Source: Paenibacillus cymbidii
GTDB lineage: Bacteria; Bacillota; Bacilli; Paenibacillales; NBRC-103111
Length of the DNA stretch: 64,000 nucleotides
Assembly: GCF_004764705.1 (NCBI RefSeq)
Contig: NZ_SHLX01000017.1
Location: forward strand, 124,001 to 188,000
Direction: 5' to 3'
Shown: one piece after another, positions 9,914 to 19,560 of the stretch
How the letters are laid out: every line of letters begins with the position of its first letter
Position numbering within the stretch: the first letter of the stretch is position 1
Translations under genes and position numbers: made by a program
The notes under the pieces: model-generated
Told to the model about the DNA's origin: nothing
Databases searched by the model: none
Seen by the model: only the letters and a program-made list of their open reading frames with translations

Positions 9914-10752
9914 TCACTTGCTCCAGTATTGCTCGCGATATTGCCCCGGCGTTGTCCCCTCCATTTTGCGGAAATAACGAATGAAATTGGCCGGCGTATT
10001 GTACTTCAGCTTCTCGGCGATTTCGGCGACTTTCATGTCCGTTTCGACCAGCCACATCTTGGCCATCTTCAGCCGGTGCGTCGCCAAATAGTCGCTGAAC
10101 GTCACCCCGGTTTCCTTGCGGAACACCTTGGTCAAGTAGTTGGGGCTGTAGTTCATCCGCCGCGCGCAGTCGTCGAGCGTCAGCTCGGTATCGAAGCCGG
10201 TTTCGATCATCTGAATGATCGTGTCGGAGATGCTGCGGTAACCGATATTTTTTTGATCAGCTTCACGTCCCCCGTGCCGGCCGACCAGAAGGAAGTGCGC
10301 GGGTCCTTCACCCAGATCGCGTACCGCTCCTGCCTGACGGGATCGACCGCGCCGAGCCCGTTGTCGTCGATGCGCCACAAGCTCGCCAGGCTGGCGAGCT
10401 CCATGTGCATCGTCCCGAGCTCGTAGCTCTGCAGCTTGCTCATCGATTCGAGCAGATCCTTCACTTTGGTGACGTCGGCGCGCATGGCGCCGTTCAGCTG
10501 TTCCCGCAGCGTGGCGGTCACGAGCGGCAGGTTCATGTATTGAATCGCCGAGTAGTCGACGAGCCGCAGCTGCTGCTCGATCTGCGCCTGCGTCTGCAGC
10601 AGGAGCTGGCGATTGCTTTCCTTCACTTTCTCCTGCACGGCTGTAGTCGATTTGGCATAGGAGAACACCCCCAGCGCGATGACCGGGAACGTGCACAGCA
10701 GCAACGCAAACCCGATGAGCTTCGATAAAAAAGACGACGCGCGAAATTTCAT
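9914..10752 (-). pseudogene. AraC-type transmembrane regulator, internally deleted and out of frame
   Basis: Remnant of a YtdP/YesS-type regulator (usually ~750 residues: helix, extracellular sensor, helix, AraC domain). The N-terminal part starts at the ATG at 10752 with MKFRASSFLSKLIGFALLL, a membrane helix and the start of a coiled extracellular sensor. It runs to about 10250 and stops soon after. The complete AraC DNA-binding domain follows in another frame from about 10245 (YRSISDTIIQMIE... to TTPGQYREQYWSK). The rest of the sensor, the second helix and the linker, about 450 residues by family length, are missing. The join falls at a run of seven A on the coding strand. It lies directly downstream of the importer it would have controlled. 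Confidence 0.85.
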
Positions 10753-10826
10753 TTTCTGGCCCCCGCCGATCCATACTTGATCCGTTCTCCCCAGCCTGGT
10801 TTGATCCAGGCCGCATACGGCGAAAT

Positions 10827-10853
10827 CGCCGCATCGGTCGGGCCGATGCGGCG
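10827..10853 (-). terminator. GC-rich hairpin after the binding-lipoprotein gene
   Basis: CGCCGCATCGG pairs perfectly with CCGATGCGGCG around a 5-nt loop, between the lipoprotein gene and the regulator remnant. There is no T tract, so it may attenuate or stabilise the mRNA 3' end rather than terminate strongly. Confidence 0.5.
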
Positions 10854-10889
10854 TTCGTCGGCTCCCGCTGCATGCGGGAAGCAACGGCG

Positions 10890-12448
10890 TTATTTGGCTT
10901 GCGCTTTCGTGTAGGCTTCCGTGTACTCGGCGATGATCTTGTCGCCGCCCTTCGTTTTCCATTCGTCGGTCGCCTTCTTGAAGCCGGCTTCGTCAAGCTG
11001 CCCCATGATGAAGTGGACGCGCGCATCGTTGATGATCTTGTCCAGCTCTGCGCCCCGTTCCGCCCGCGTCGGCGAAAGATAAGGCTCGGTTGCGTTCGGC
11101 ACGGCGTTCGGCGTTTGTTCCTTGTACAGCTTCTTCACTTTTTTCATGACGTCGGTTTCCGTCGGCCATGTCAAGTCGGAAGGAGCAAGGCGCAGCTGCC
11201 CGAGCGTGTCGACCTGATCGGTCCACAGCTGCTGGTTGGTAAATACCGGGTTGCCGTTTTCCACCTTGTAATGTACCCCTTCGACTCCGAACGCAAACAG
11301 CTTCAGCACGTCAGGTTCCAGCGTTTTTTCGAAAAAGTTCAGGATTTGCTTCAGGTCGGCTTCCGTTTTGACACTCGATTTGGGGAACATGAACACGCCC
11401 GAATACCCGGCATTGGCCGGCAGCTTGACGCCCTTCGGCCCGCTCAGGCCAAGCACGAAGTCCATTTTGGCGTTCGGGTTCAGCTTATACAGATCGGCAT
11501 GCTTGTTCGCGATATCGTCGATGCTCGTGATGTACATGCCCGCTTTGCCTTCATTGATGTTCTCGTGCAGCTTCGTGCCTTTAATCGCGCCGAAGTCCTG
11601 GTTGATCAGCTTCTCGTCGTACATTTTTTTCAGCAGCTTGAGCGCGTCCATGTATTCCGTGGTCAAAAAGTCGGGAACGATTTTGCCATCCTGTACGCCA
11701 AATTGGTTGAAGCCGCCGAGCGCTGTGACGAGCACCGGGAACGTATCGTTGATCAGGTTATCGTCGGTGACGCCGAGGCCGTACGTATCGTTTTGCCGTT
11801 TTTGTCCGGATCGTTCGATGTGAACGCTTTGGCGACATTGTACAGGTCGTCGACCGATTTGGGCTGCTGCAGCCCGAGGTTGTCCAGCCAGTCCTGGCGG
11901 AACAGGAGCCCTTTGCGCGCGAACGGGCGGTCGCGGTAAATGCCGTAAATTTTGCCGTCGACGGAAATGTTGTTGGCGATCGTGTCGTTCCAATACTTCT
12001 GGATGTTCGGGTATTGTTTGATGTACGGACCGATTTCCCAGAAGGCGCCGGAGCGGATCGCGCCCACGATCGCGGCGTTTTTGTTGTCGAGCACGACCAT
12101 GGCTTGCGGCAAATTGCCGGAGGCGATCGTGACGTTCAGCTTGTCGTTGTAGTTGGTGCCCGGAACGAATGTCACTTCCAGCTTGGAGTTGGTTTTCTCC
12201 TGGATCGCCTTGAATGCGGCGTTGCTGTCGTCGACCGCCGGCGGCTGCGCCGAATAGAACGGCGACATCATGCTGAATTTGGCCGGCTGGGCCGGGGCCG
12301 CGCTTCCCGCCGCAGGCGAGCTGCCGCCTGCCGCCGGGCTGGCGCCTTGTTTGTCGTCTTTCGAGTCTCCGCAGGCCGCCAGTACGGATGCCGCGATTGC
12401 CGTCGTGCAGAGAACGGCCAACCCTTTGTTCCACTTTGTCCGTGTCAT
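10890..12448 (-). pseudogene. Extracellular sugar-binding lipoprotein with a one-base frameshift
   Basis: An LplA-type solute-binding lipoprotein of about 519 residues for the adjacent permeases. The start at 12448 gives a signal peptide with lipobox VLAAC. The frame is intact to PDKNGK, then breaks: the coding strand reads GGCAAAACGATACG where GGCAAAAACGATACG (GKNDTYG) is expected, so one A is missing at 11791-11794. The remaining ~300 residues continue in the next frame to the stop at 10890. Intact paralogues in this window (34362 and 42148) keep the KDTYG/NDTFG motif at this point, which supports a real lesion or a sequencing error in the A run. Confidence 0.85.
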
Positions 12449-12524
12449 GTTACACCCTCCATAATCGTTTTATTATAGCTTGAAAACTCCTTGCGGAGTA
12501 ATTCACGGATAAGCGTCCCGCCTT

Positions 12525-13397
12525 TTACCCTTTGACGGAACCGAGCAGCACGCCCTTGGCAAAATGCTTCTGCATAAACGGATAAAAAATCAGCACCGGC
12601 ACCGCCGCGACGACGATTACCGCGTATTTGATGCTTTCCGGCGGCACGACGAATTCCGAAAGCGAACCCCCGTCGGCGAAGCCGCCCGAGGACAGCATGA
12701 CGATCTGCCGCAGCCACACCTGGATCGGCCACATGTTCATGTCGTTGATGTACAGCACCGCGCTGAAATACGAGTTCCAGTGCCCAACGGCGTAGAATAG
12801 CGAGAAGGTGGCGATCGCCGGCAAGGAAAGCGGCACGACGATTTTGTACAGCAGCTGCAGATCGTTGCAGCCGTCGATTTTGGCCGACTCTTCGATGCCG
12901 TCCGGCAGCTGCTGGAAAAAATTTTTCAGCAAAATCAGATTAAATGCGCTGATCGCCGCCGGGATCCAGAGCGACCAATACGTGTCCAGCAATCCCGCGC
13001 TTTTGACTACCAGATAGGTCGGGATGATCCCGCCGCTGAACAGCATCGTAAACACGATCATCAGCATGAGCGGCTTGCGCCCGCGCAGCGTTCTGCGCGC
13101 CAGGGGGTAGGCCATGAGCGTCGTCGCCAGCAGGTTGATCAGCGTTCCCGCAACCGTGATGAAGACGGTAATCAGCAAGCTGCGCGGAATCGTCCGGGTC
13201 GAAAAGATGTAGTCGTAGGCATCCCATGTCACATGCGTCGGAACGAGCACGATTTTCTTGGCCAGCAGTTCCTCCGAACCGACCAGCGAACCGGACAACA
13301 CGTACAGAAACGGCAGCACGGTGACGACCGCCACGACGGTCAGCAGCGCATAGTTGCCTGCGTCGAACAGCGCCGTTCCCCAGGTGCGTTTGTTCAT
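12525..13397 (-). CDS. ABC transporter permease, YtcP/LplC type
   Basis: A 290-residue inner-membrane permease with about six transmembrane helices. The cytoplasmic EAA loop is visible as EESAKIDGCNDLQLLYKIVVPLSLP (about 190-215), the contact site for the ATPase. The C-terminus FYPFMQKHFAKGVLLGSVKG is typical of LplC/YtcP permeases that work with lipoproteins of the type encoded next to it. It begins two bases from the end of the upstream permease gene, so the two are translationally coupled. No ATPase is encoded nearby; importers of this class normally share MsmX-type ATPases. Confidence 0.92.
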   Translation of the reverse strand: MNKRTWGTALFDAGNYALLTVVAVVTVLPFLYVLSGSLVGSEELLAKKIVLVPTHVTWDAYDYIFSTRTIPRSLLITVFITVAGTLINLLATTLMAYPLARRTLRGRKPLMLMIVFTMLFSGGIIPTYLVVKSAGLLDTYWSLWIPAAISAFNLILLKNFFQQLPDGIEESAKIDGCNDLQLLYKIVVPLSLPAIATFSLFYAVGHWNSYFSAVLYINDMNMWPIQVWLRQIVMLSSGGFADGGSLSEFVVPPESIKYAVIVVAAVPVLIFYPFMQKHFAKGVLLGSVKG

Positions 13398-13398
13398 G

Positions 13399-14379
13399 CT
13401 AGTACACCCCCTCTTCGCCGATCGCTTTCGCCGCGCGGTTCGCCGCCACGACGAGAATCAGGCTGATGACCGATTTGAACAGGCCGACCGCCGTGCTGTA
13501 GCTGAACTGCGCCCCCAGCAAACCCGACGTGTAGACGTAAGTGTCGAACACCTCGCCCACATGGCGGTTGCCGGAGTTGAGCATCAGGAAAATTTGCTCG
13601 AAACCCGAGTCGAGAAAGCTGCCCAGCCGCAAAATCAGCAGAATGACGATCGTCGAGCGAATCGCCGGAATCGTCACGCTCCACAGCCGCTGCCACCGGT
13701 TCGCGCCGTCCATGCGTGCGGCTTCGTACAGCTGCAGGTCGACACCCGCCAGCGCGGCGAGAAAAATGATCGTGCCCCAGCCGGTTTCCTTCCACATGAC
13801 CTGCGACGTGATGAGCGTGCGGAACCAGTTTTCGCTAAGCAGAAAATTGATTTTGTCCGCTCCGGTGTAAGCGATCGCTTCGTTGACGATGCCGCCTTCG
13901 GTCGTAAACATCGTGTACGTCAGCCCGGCGACGACAACCCAGGAAATAAAGTGCGGGATGTAAATAATCGTCTGCACGAATCGTTTGAACACTTCTTTTC
14001 TAACCTCGTTAAGCAATAGCGCGAGCACGATCGGCATCGGGAAAAAGAAAACGAGGTTGTACACCGCCAGCATGAGCGTGTTGCGGAACAGCATCCAGAA
14101 CGTCGGGTCGCCGAAAAAACGGTCGAAATGCTTCAGCCCGACCCAGTGGCTGTGCATGATGCCGGCGAACGGCTGGTAATCCTGGAAGGCTATGACGGAG
14201 CCCAGCATCGGCAAATATTTGAACAGCAGGAAGAAGAGCACGCCCGGGACGAGCATCCCGTACAGCCATTTGTCTTTGCGCAAGTCCCGAAGCAGGCGGA
14301 CGGCGTAGCCGCGTTTGACCGGCTGCGGGGAGGAGGCTGCGCTTGCTCCCGGGCCGTCCTGCACGAGCGATGAATTCAT
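13399..14379 (-). CDS. ABC transporter permease, LplB/UgpA type
   Basis: A 326-residue permease with about six helices after a ~35-residue cytoplasmic leader. WLYGMLVPGVLFFLLFKYLPM is the usual first helix and EAARMDGANRWQRLWSVTIP the EAA loop; the end AKAIGEEGVY is characteristic of LplB proteins. The ATG at 14379 lies 13 bases after AAGGA; a GTG four codons upstream is almost on top of it. It is partner of the permease at 12525. Confidence 0.92.
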   Translation of the reverse strand: MNSSLVQDGPGASAASSPQPVKRGYAVRLLRDLRKDKWLYGMLVPGVLFFLLFKYLPMLGSVIAFQDYQPFAGIMHSHWVGLKHFDRFFGDPTFWMLFRNTLMLAVYNLVFFFPMPIVLALLLNEVRKEVFKRFVQTIIYIPHFISWVVVAGLTYTMFTTEGGIVNEAIAYTGADKINFLLSENWFRTLITSQVMWKETGWGTIIFLAALAGVDLQLYEAARMDGANRWQRLWSVTIPAIRSTIVILLILRLGSFLDSGFEQIFLMLNSGNRHVGEVFDTYVYTSGLLGAQFSYSTAVGLFKSVISLILVVAANRAAKAIGEEGVY

Positions 14380-14515
14380 GGTGGTTGTCACATCCTTTGC
14401 GGAAGACGCTGCCGCCTCATCGTAGCGGCAGGCCGCCGTTTCCGTCTATATTCCGCATGTGCCTTGTTGGCCGGATATTCGCGATCTGCCGTGCGGTATT
14501 CCGTATCTGCCGGCT

Positions 14516-16555
14516 TTACGGGATGGCGCAGGCGGCCGGAACGCCGCGGTAAACGACGGCGCCGTCGCAGACGATTTCGCAATGGCCCGGCGACAGGCGG
14601 ATGTCGATCGTGCGCCCCCGGAACGGGTAGCCGGCGATCGTGACGCTGCCTTCCCGCGGCGGCTGCGGATGAACGATCAGCGTGCCGTCCGGGTGCGGCT
14701 TCAGGCCGGCCATGCCGAACAGGATCGCTTCGGCGCCGGACAGGCCGGCGATGACGTTGGCCCGCTTGTGCGCGGGCACCGCCGGGCGGTCGCAGTAATG
14801 CTCCTGCGGCAAATATGGCAGGTGCCTGCCCATCCAGAGCAGCCGCCGCAGCACGTCCCATGCTTGCTCCGGCCGGCCGATCTCCCACAGCGTCAGCGCC
14901 AGCATCGTGCATTCGCCGGTGTAGCTGCCGCCTCCGGACCAGTCCGGATCGTTCAGTTCGTAATGGAGCGCGTCTTCCGCCGAAATGCTGCTGACGCCGT
15001 ACGGCGCCAGAAACGCGCCGTCGCGCAGATGGGACAGCAGCGCCGCCTCCATCGCTTCGGTGCAGACGCCCATTCGCAGCGTGTCGTACGCCTGAATCGT
15101 GTAGACGAGCTCCATGTGGCCGTCCGGGTACCGACAGCGGAACCAGCCCGTCTCGTCGTCCCACAGCAGCTCGCGAATGGCGCTGCGGATGCGCGCCGCC
15201 TTCTGCCGCCATGCTGCCGCTTCGGCGGACAGCCCCTGCCGCTCGGCCAAGTCGGCCAGCCGATCGCAGCACCAGGCGCGTTCGGCGTTCGGGCTGGAGA
15301 CGACGTGCTCGTGCGCCGCGCTGCGCATCTCCAGCAAATTGTGCTGCTTGCCGTAGTCGAGCAGCTCGCCACAGGCGGGAAGCCGCTGTTCGTCGGCAAG
15401 CAGCAAATCGCGCAGCGTTTCGTAAAGCGGCATTCCTGCGTCTGCGCCTGCGGCTTCGCCTTCTCCGTGCTGCTCGATATTGCTCCAGACCAGGTTAAAA
15501 TAGGACCATAAGCTGTGCGAGTAAGGGACGTCCCGGCCCAGCCCGCTTGGCGCGAAGCGCGAATGGCGCCCGATGCCGCTTGCCGCCATCAGCTCGGCCA
15601 GCTCGTTCATGGCGGGCGGGCCGAGCAGGAGCGCCAGCGTACGGCCGGCGTAGCCGCCGGTGTCCCACGGGTAGCAGCAGATGCCTGCTCCTTCGATGCC
15701 GGACACGGCAGGGAACGGCCGCATGGCAAAATCGGGATGCTCCCACAGGCTGACGAGCCCGCTGACGATCGAGCGGCGGTAGTACGCCTCCAGTCCGGGA
15801 ATGTCGCTGGTCAGCGTCGGAATGGACGCCATTGTGCGTGCGATCCGCTCTTCCCAAATCGACTCCGTTCGTTGTTCCAGGGAGACGAGGTCGGTGTCGG
15901 CGCATGGCTCGCCATGGCGCGTCAGCAGCACGGCCAGCCGGAAGACGGCTTCTTCGCCCGGCTCGATACCGGTTAGCTGCGGCAGTTCTTGCAGCAGCGT
16001 CAGGCGTACCCGGTCCGTTTCCCAAATGTCCGGGCCGACGGCTTGCGCCGGTTCGCCGAGCGGCGGGTGCGAATAATCCCAATCGTCCAGCGGGACGAGA
16101 TTGAGCCGGCCCGGCGCGAGTTGCGGCCATGCGCTCAAGGCGATGCTTCGTTCGTTGCGGTTGCCGACCCGCACGGTCAGCACGAAGCCGGCGCGATCCG
16201 CCAGCGGCAGCAGGCGGCTGCGAACGGCAAGCGACAGAATGCCGCCGCCGACTTCATAATGATAGGTGCCTTTCCGTTCAATCCGGTCCGGCCGCCATTC
16301 GCCGCCTGCGTACAGCAGGCCGCAATCGCCTTTGCCGCGGCTGCCGGTGTCGGCGATCGGGTGGCCGTCCGCTTCCAGCATCATGTTCAGCTGCAGCTCG
16401 GGCGCCGCGAACGGCGGCGAGAACAGGCCTCGGACGCCGGCGGCCGTATTCGCCAGCGGGGCGACGGTGGCGTAGCCGCTGCATACCCACAGGTGATGGT
16501 CCGGCGCCACGTTCGCCCGCAGGTCGAAAGCAAAATCGTTCAAATGATAGCGCAT
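14516..16555 (-). CDS. Putative (alpha/alpha)6-barrel glycoside hydrolase
   Basis: A 679-residue cytoplasmic protein with no signal peptide. The N-terminal ~250 residues look like a beta-sandwich; the rest is a helical barrel with tryptophan- and acid-rich motifs such as [29 protein letters not shown] and [17 protein letters not shown], as in trehalase/glucosidase-type (MGH1-like) hydrolases. The C-terminus is a small beta-domain. The ATG at 16555 lies ten bases after AAGGAG. It is the first gene of the minus-strand importer locus, so it probably cleaves the imported oligosaccharide; the linkage is unknown. Confidence 0.72.
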   Translation of the reverse strand: MRYHLNDFAFDLRANVAPDHHLWVCSGYATVAPLANTAAGVRGLFSPPFAAPELQLNMMLEADGHPIADTGSRGKGDCGLLYAGGEWRPDRIERKGTYHYEVGGGILSLAVRSRLLPLADRAGFVLTVRVGNRNERSIALSAWPQLAPGRLNLVPLDDWDYSHPPLGEPAQAVGPDIWETDRVRLTLLQELPQLTGIEPGEEAVFRLAVLLTRHGEPCADTDLVSLEQRTESIWEERIARTMASIPTLTSDIPGLEAYYRRSIVSGLVSLWEHPDFAMRPFPAVSGIEGAGICCYPWDTGGYAGRTLALLLGPPAMNELAELMAASGIGRHSRFAPSGLGRDVPYSHSLWSYFNLVWSNIEQHGEGEAAGADAGMPLYETLRDLLLADEQRLPACGELLDYGKQHNLLEMRSAAHEHVVSSPNAERAWCCDRLADLAERQGLSAEAAAWRQKAARIRSAIRELLWDDETGWFRCRYPDGHMELVYTIQAYDTLRMGVCTEAMEAALLSHLRDGAFLAPYGVSSISAEDALHYELNDPDWSGGGSYTGECTMLALTLWEIGRPEQAWDVLRRLLWMGRHLPYLPQEHYCDRPAVPAHKRANVIAGLSGAEAILFGMAGLKPHPDGTLIVHPQPPREGSVTIAGYPFRGRTIDIRLSPGHCEIVCDGAVVYRGVPAACAIP

Positions 16556-16803
16556 CGCGTCAACGCTCCTTGTGCGTGGAGTCATTATTTTGGGCAGGGT
16601 GCTGACGATCGGTCGGTTGCTTCCCAGTGCTTCCCCAGCATAAGGGCGAAGCCGATTCAGGTCGATAATCGCGAAGTGGGGAAAACGGCGGCAGGCGGGA
16701 AAAAGGGCAGCGCTATTCCGCATCTGGGGCGGGGTATTCATTTTGTGGGGTGTGCAAAAGGCTGACAGTTGCTGTCAGGGTAACTGTAGTACAATGAATT
16801 GCA
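16556..16803. other. Intergenic, no gene found
   Basis: Divergent region upstream of the hydrolase. It must hold that gene's promoter, but no clear -35/-10 pair was recognised. An in-frame extension of the hydrolase to 16741 lacks a ribosome site. Confidence 0.4.
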
Positions 16804-16883
16804 AAAATAGGCCACCTTTTCCGGCTTATTTCGTTAAAAGTGGGCTTTCTCCACAAATAGCCAGAAGGCTGAAATCGGCCTTC
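16804..16883. repeat. Degenerate hairpin-cassette fragment, copy B
   Basis: 16804-16831 is a decayed GGCC-type hairpin (AAATAGGCC...GGCTTATTT). About 50 bp on, AAATAGCCAG begins an inner-type unit, but it runs into GAAGGCTGAAATCGGCCTTC (16864-16883), which resembles the palindrome of the tandem array at 181-450. The fragment therefore joins the two repeat types. Confidence 0.7.
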
Positions 16884-16931
16884 GTTCGCTGATATGCTAC
16901 GCCGTGCTCAAGTGGTCAACGGAAGGACGTG

Positions 16932-17032
16932 TCTGCTGGTTATCCCATTGGCTCAAGCCGGCGCGGCGGCGAATGTGCTTATAGTCGGCAGCAGTTCACT
17001 TCTGCGGGTTATTCCATTGGCTCAAGTTGGCG
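16932..17032. repeat. Direct repeat pair of ~32 bp
   Basis: 16932-16963 and 17001-17032 share TCTGC(T/G)GGTTAT(C/T)CCATTGGCTCAAG(CC/TT)GGCG, 69 bp apart, with four or five differences. No gene overlaps them. Confidence 0.8.
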
Positions 17033-17365
17033 TTTGGTTGTATCGAGTTTGACATGTATCTGAACGGTGTCACTGCATTGCAGGGGGTACTTTTCTTGAA
17101 AGGGGATAAAAGTTGTGGATGTTTGCGATTGAGTCAAGGGGATAGCATGCAGAAGAAGCAGGCGGCGCATAAGGAGGCAGGTGCATAGGGGAAGAGGGCG
17201 GCGTCAATGGTTTCAGATTAGCGACTGCTGCTCAACATACTGGTTTGAGGATCAACTGGCGGGTTACGTAGTTTAAGTATTTAAGCGCAAATATGCAGTT
17301 AATTTCGTCGGATCAAGCGAGTTATTGGGGAATGTGGCGAGGTTAAGCGCATGTTTGCCTTTAGG

Positions 17366-17552
17366 GTGAAGGTAGGAGGTGAGAGTGAGGGGAGAGGTAA
17401 AGGTTGAGGTAGAGGTAAAGGTAAAGGGTGAAGGTAGGGAGTGAAGGTAGAAGGTAGAGAGTGAAGGTAGAGAGTGAAGGTAGGGAGTGAAGGTAGAGGG
17501 TAGAAGGTGAAAGAAAAAGTGGAAGATAAGGTAGAAGGTAAAGACGAAAGGG
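17366..17552. repeat. Purine-only low-complexity tract
   Basis: Almost 190 bp of G/A with interspersed T, made of imperfect GTGAAGGTAGAGA-type units, directly upstream of the gene at 17563. The strand bias is extreme. Apparent Pro/Leu/Ser-rich frames on the minus strand are artefacts of the repeat. From 17033 to 17365 nothing recognisable was found. Confidence 0.8.
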
Positions 17553-17562
17553 GATACAAATC

Positions 17563-18183
17563 ATGACGATTATGGAAAAGCTCGATTTGGCTAAAACGGA
17601 CAAGACCTACTATTCGGCGCCGACGCAGCCGCAGGAAGCGACATTTGGCGAGCGGCCGTATTTGGCTGTTGCGGGGGCGGGCGACCCGAACGGGCCGGCG
17701 TTTGCCGCCGCGGCCGAAGCGCTGTACACCGTGGCCTATACGGTTAAGGCGGCGGCGAAGCGGATGGGGCGCGATTTTACGGTGCCGAAGCTGGAAGGGC
17801 TGTGGTGGGTGGAAGGCGGCGGCGACGGGCTGAAGGTTGCGCGGGAATTATGGCAGTACAAGCTGCTCATTCGGATGCCCGATTTTGTCTCCCGCGAGAC
17901 GGCGGAAGACGCCCGGACCGCCGCCGCCGCGAAGAAGCCGGAGCTGGCGCCGATCGGCGCCGTTGCATACGAAACGCTGCATGAAGGCCGCTGCGTGCAG
18001 ATCATGCATGTCGGTCCGTACGCAACGGAGCCGGAGACGCTGGCGAAGCTGGAGCATTATATAGCGGAAGCGGGTTTGGTCTACAACGGGAACCACCACG
18101 AAATTTACTTGTCCGACCCGAAGCGGTCGAAGCCGGAGGCGATGAAGACGATCCTGCGCTATCCGGTAGCCGCGCGGGACTGA
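17563..18183 (+). CDS. GyrI-like effector-binding domain protein
   Basis: A 206-residue cytoplasmic protein formed by a single GyrI/SbmC-like small-molecule-binding domain, of the kind often found as an AraC/MerR effector domain. Motifs include RPYLAVAGAGDPNGPAF near the N-terminus, LEGLWWV in the middle, and the conserved CVQIMHVGPYATEPETLAKL followed by HHEIYLSDPKR. There is no DNA-binding domain, so it may bind a drug-like ligand or act as a hydrolase, as shown for some stand-alone relatives. AAAGGGG lies upstream of the ATG. It follows an unusual purine-rich leader. Confidence 0.85.
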   Translation: MTIMEKLDLAKTDKTYYSAPTQPQEATFGERPYLAVAGAGDPNGPAFAAAAEALYTVAYTVKAAAKRMGRDFTVPKLEGLWWVEGGGDGLKVARELWQYKLLIRMPDFVSRETAEDARTAAAAKKPELAPIGAVAYETLHEGRCVQIMHVGPYATEPETLAKLEHYIAEAGLVYNGNHHEIYLSDPKRSKPEAMKTILRYPVAARD

Positions 18184-18204
18184 TTTTGCCGCCCGGCGGT
18201 TAGG

Positions 18205-19413
18205 TCAGCCGTAGGCGCGCTGCAGGGCAGCGGTGTCTTTCAGCAGGTGGCCGGTCAGCAGGCAGACGGCGGTTTCCTCCGCGCCGACGACTCCAGCGGC
18301 GACAAGCTTGCGCAGCCCCGCCAGCGAAGCGGCGGCGGCCGGTTCGCAGCCGATGCCGCAGCGGTCGACGACGGCTTTGGCGTCCATGATCTCATCGTCG
18401 CTGACCGCCGCCGTCACGCCGTTCGTCGCTTCGATGGCCAGGCGCAGCGCCTTTTTCCAGCTGGGCGGGTTGCCGATGTTGAGCGCCGAAGCGGCGGTGC
18501 GTGGCCGAGGCTCGGGCGTCAGCTGTGCGGTGCCTTGCTCCACCAAACGATGGAAGGGGGCGGCGCCTTCGGCCTGGATGATCGCGATCCGCGGCAGCCG
18601 GTCGATGAAGCCGAGCGCATACAGCTCGCGCAGCGCCTTGCCGGCCGCCGTCGCGTTGCTGAGCGCACCGCCGGGAAGCACGATCCAGTCCGGCAGCCGC
18701 CACTGCAGCGTGTGGGCGATTTCGAACACGATGCTTTTTTGCCCCTCGATCCGGTACGGGTTGATCGAATTGCACACGTACAAGTCCGGGCTGCCGCCGT
18801 TTGCTCCGAGCAGGCGGATGCCCGCGTCGTAGTTTCCGCCGGCCAGCGGCACGAGGCGGGCGCCGTAAGCGAGCGCCTGGAGCAGCTTGTCGCGGGAGAC
18901 GCCCTCCTCCGGCAAATACACGTACGTTTGCGCGTCGATCAGCGCGCCGTACATGGCCAGCGACGCGGCCGTATTGCCGGTCGACGCGCAAGCGAAAGCG
19001 CGATGGCCGTGCGCGTGGCCATGGGAGACGGCGACGGTCATGCCGTTGTCTTTGAACGAGCCGCTCGGGTTTTCGCTTAACGCTTTCAGCCACAGCTCCC
19101 GCACCCCCGCATAACTTCTCACGTTGTCCGGCCGGTACAGGCCGGTGTTCCCTTCGTATTTGGTCACAATGCTCGCCTCCGGCAGCTCCGGGTAAATCAA
19201 CTCCTTGTACCGCCATACGCCGCTGGCGTAGGGGCTGAGCCGCTCGGCCAGACGGGCGTCGAACGTCCGTTTCAGCCGCTCGGCATCGGTTGCGCGATGA
19301 TCGCGCACAATGTCGAAAAGCCCGCCGCAAGCGCACATTACGGTGCCCGCTGCGGCTTTGCCGCGTTCGGCTGCCGGCGGCTCGCCGCCGCAATCGAAAC
19401 AGATCAGCTTCAT
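18205..19413 (-). CDS. thrC: Threonine synthase-like PLP enzyme
   Basis: A 402-residue cytoplasmic fold-type II PLP enzyme; threonine synthase converts O-phosphohomoserine to threonine. The N-terminus has a small Cys-rich ribbon (CFDCGG, MCACGG). The PLP lysine is in ENPSGSFKDNG, followed by ACASTGNTAAS, the phosphate- and substrate-binding loop. The second domain has LPGGALSNATAAGKAL. GAGGAAA precedes the ATG. No hom or thrB genes are nearby, so it may be a second, specialised copy. It faces away from the LysR gene at 19561, which may control it. Confidence 0.82.
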   Translation of the reverse strand: MKLICFDCGGEPPAAERGKAAAGTVMCACGGLFDIVRDHRATDAERLKRTFDARLAERLSPYASGVWRYKELIYPELPEASIVTKYEGNTGLYRPDNVRSYAGVRELWLKALSENPSGSFKDNGMTVAVSHGHAHGHRAFACASTGNTAASLAMYGALIDAQTYVYLPEEGVSRDKLLQALAYGARLVPLAGGNYDAGIRLLGANGGSPDLYVCNSINPYRIEGQKSIVFEIAHTLQWRLPDWIVLPGGALSNATAAGKALRELYALGFIDRLPRIAIIQAEGAAPFHRLVEQGTAQLTPEPRPRTAASALNIGNPPSWKKALRLAIEATNGVTAAVSDDEIMDAKAVVDRCGIGCEPAAAASLAGLRKLVAAGVVGAEETAVCLLTGHLLKDTAALQRAYG

Positions 19414-19560
19414 GGTGGGTTTCCTCGCTTTCTTCCCCGTCGGTTCTGTAGGGTTCCGATGGCTCTACGATACCCGTTTTCTTTTCATAAAACTAATATA
19501 TAATTCAGGTATAATCATCAAAATAATTGATGTAATTATGCAAAGAAGGGTGGATGAGGG

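Noticed and set aside
17299-17603. Pro/Leu/Ser-rich small proteins on the minus strand
   Set aside because: They are translations of the purine-rich simple repeat and have no start signals.
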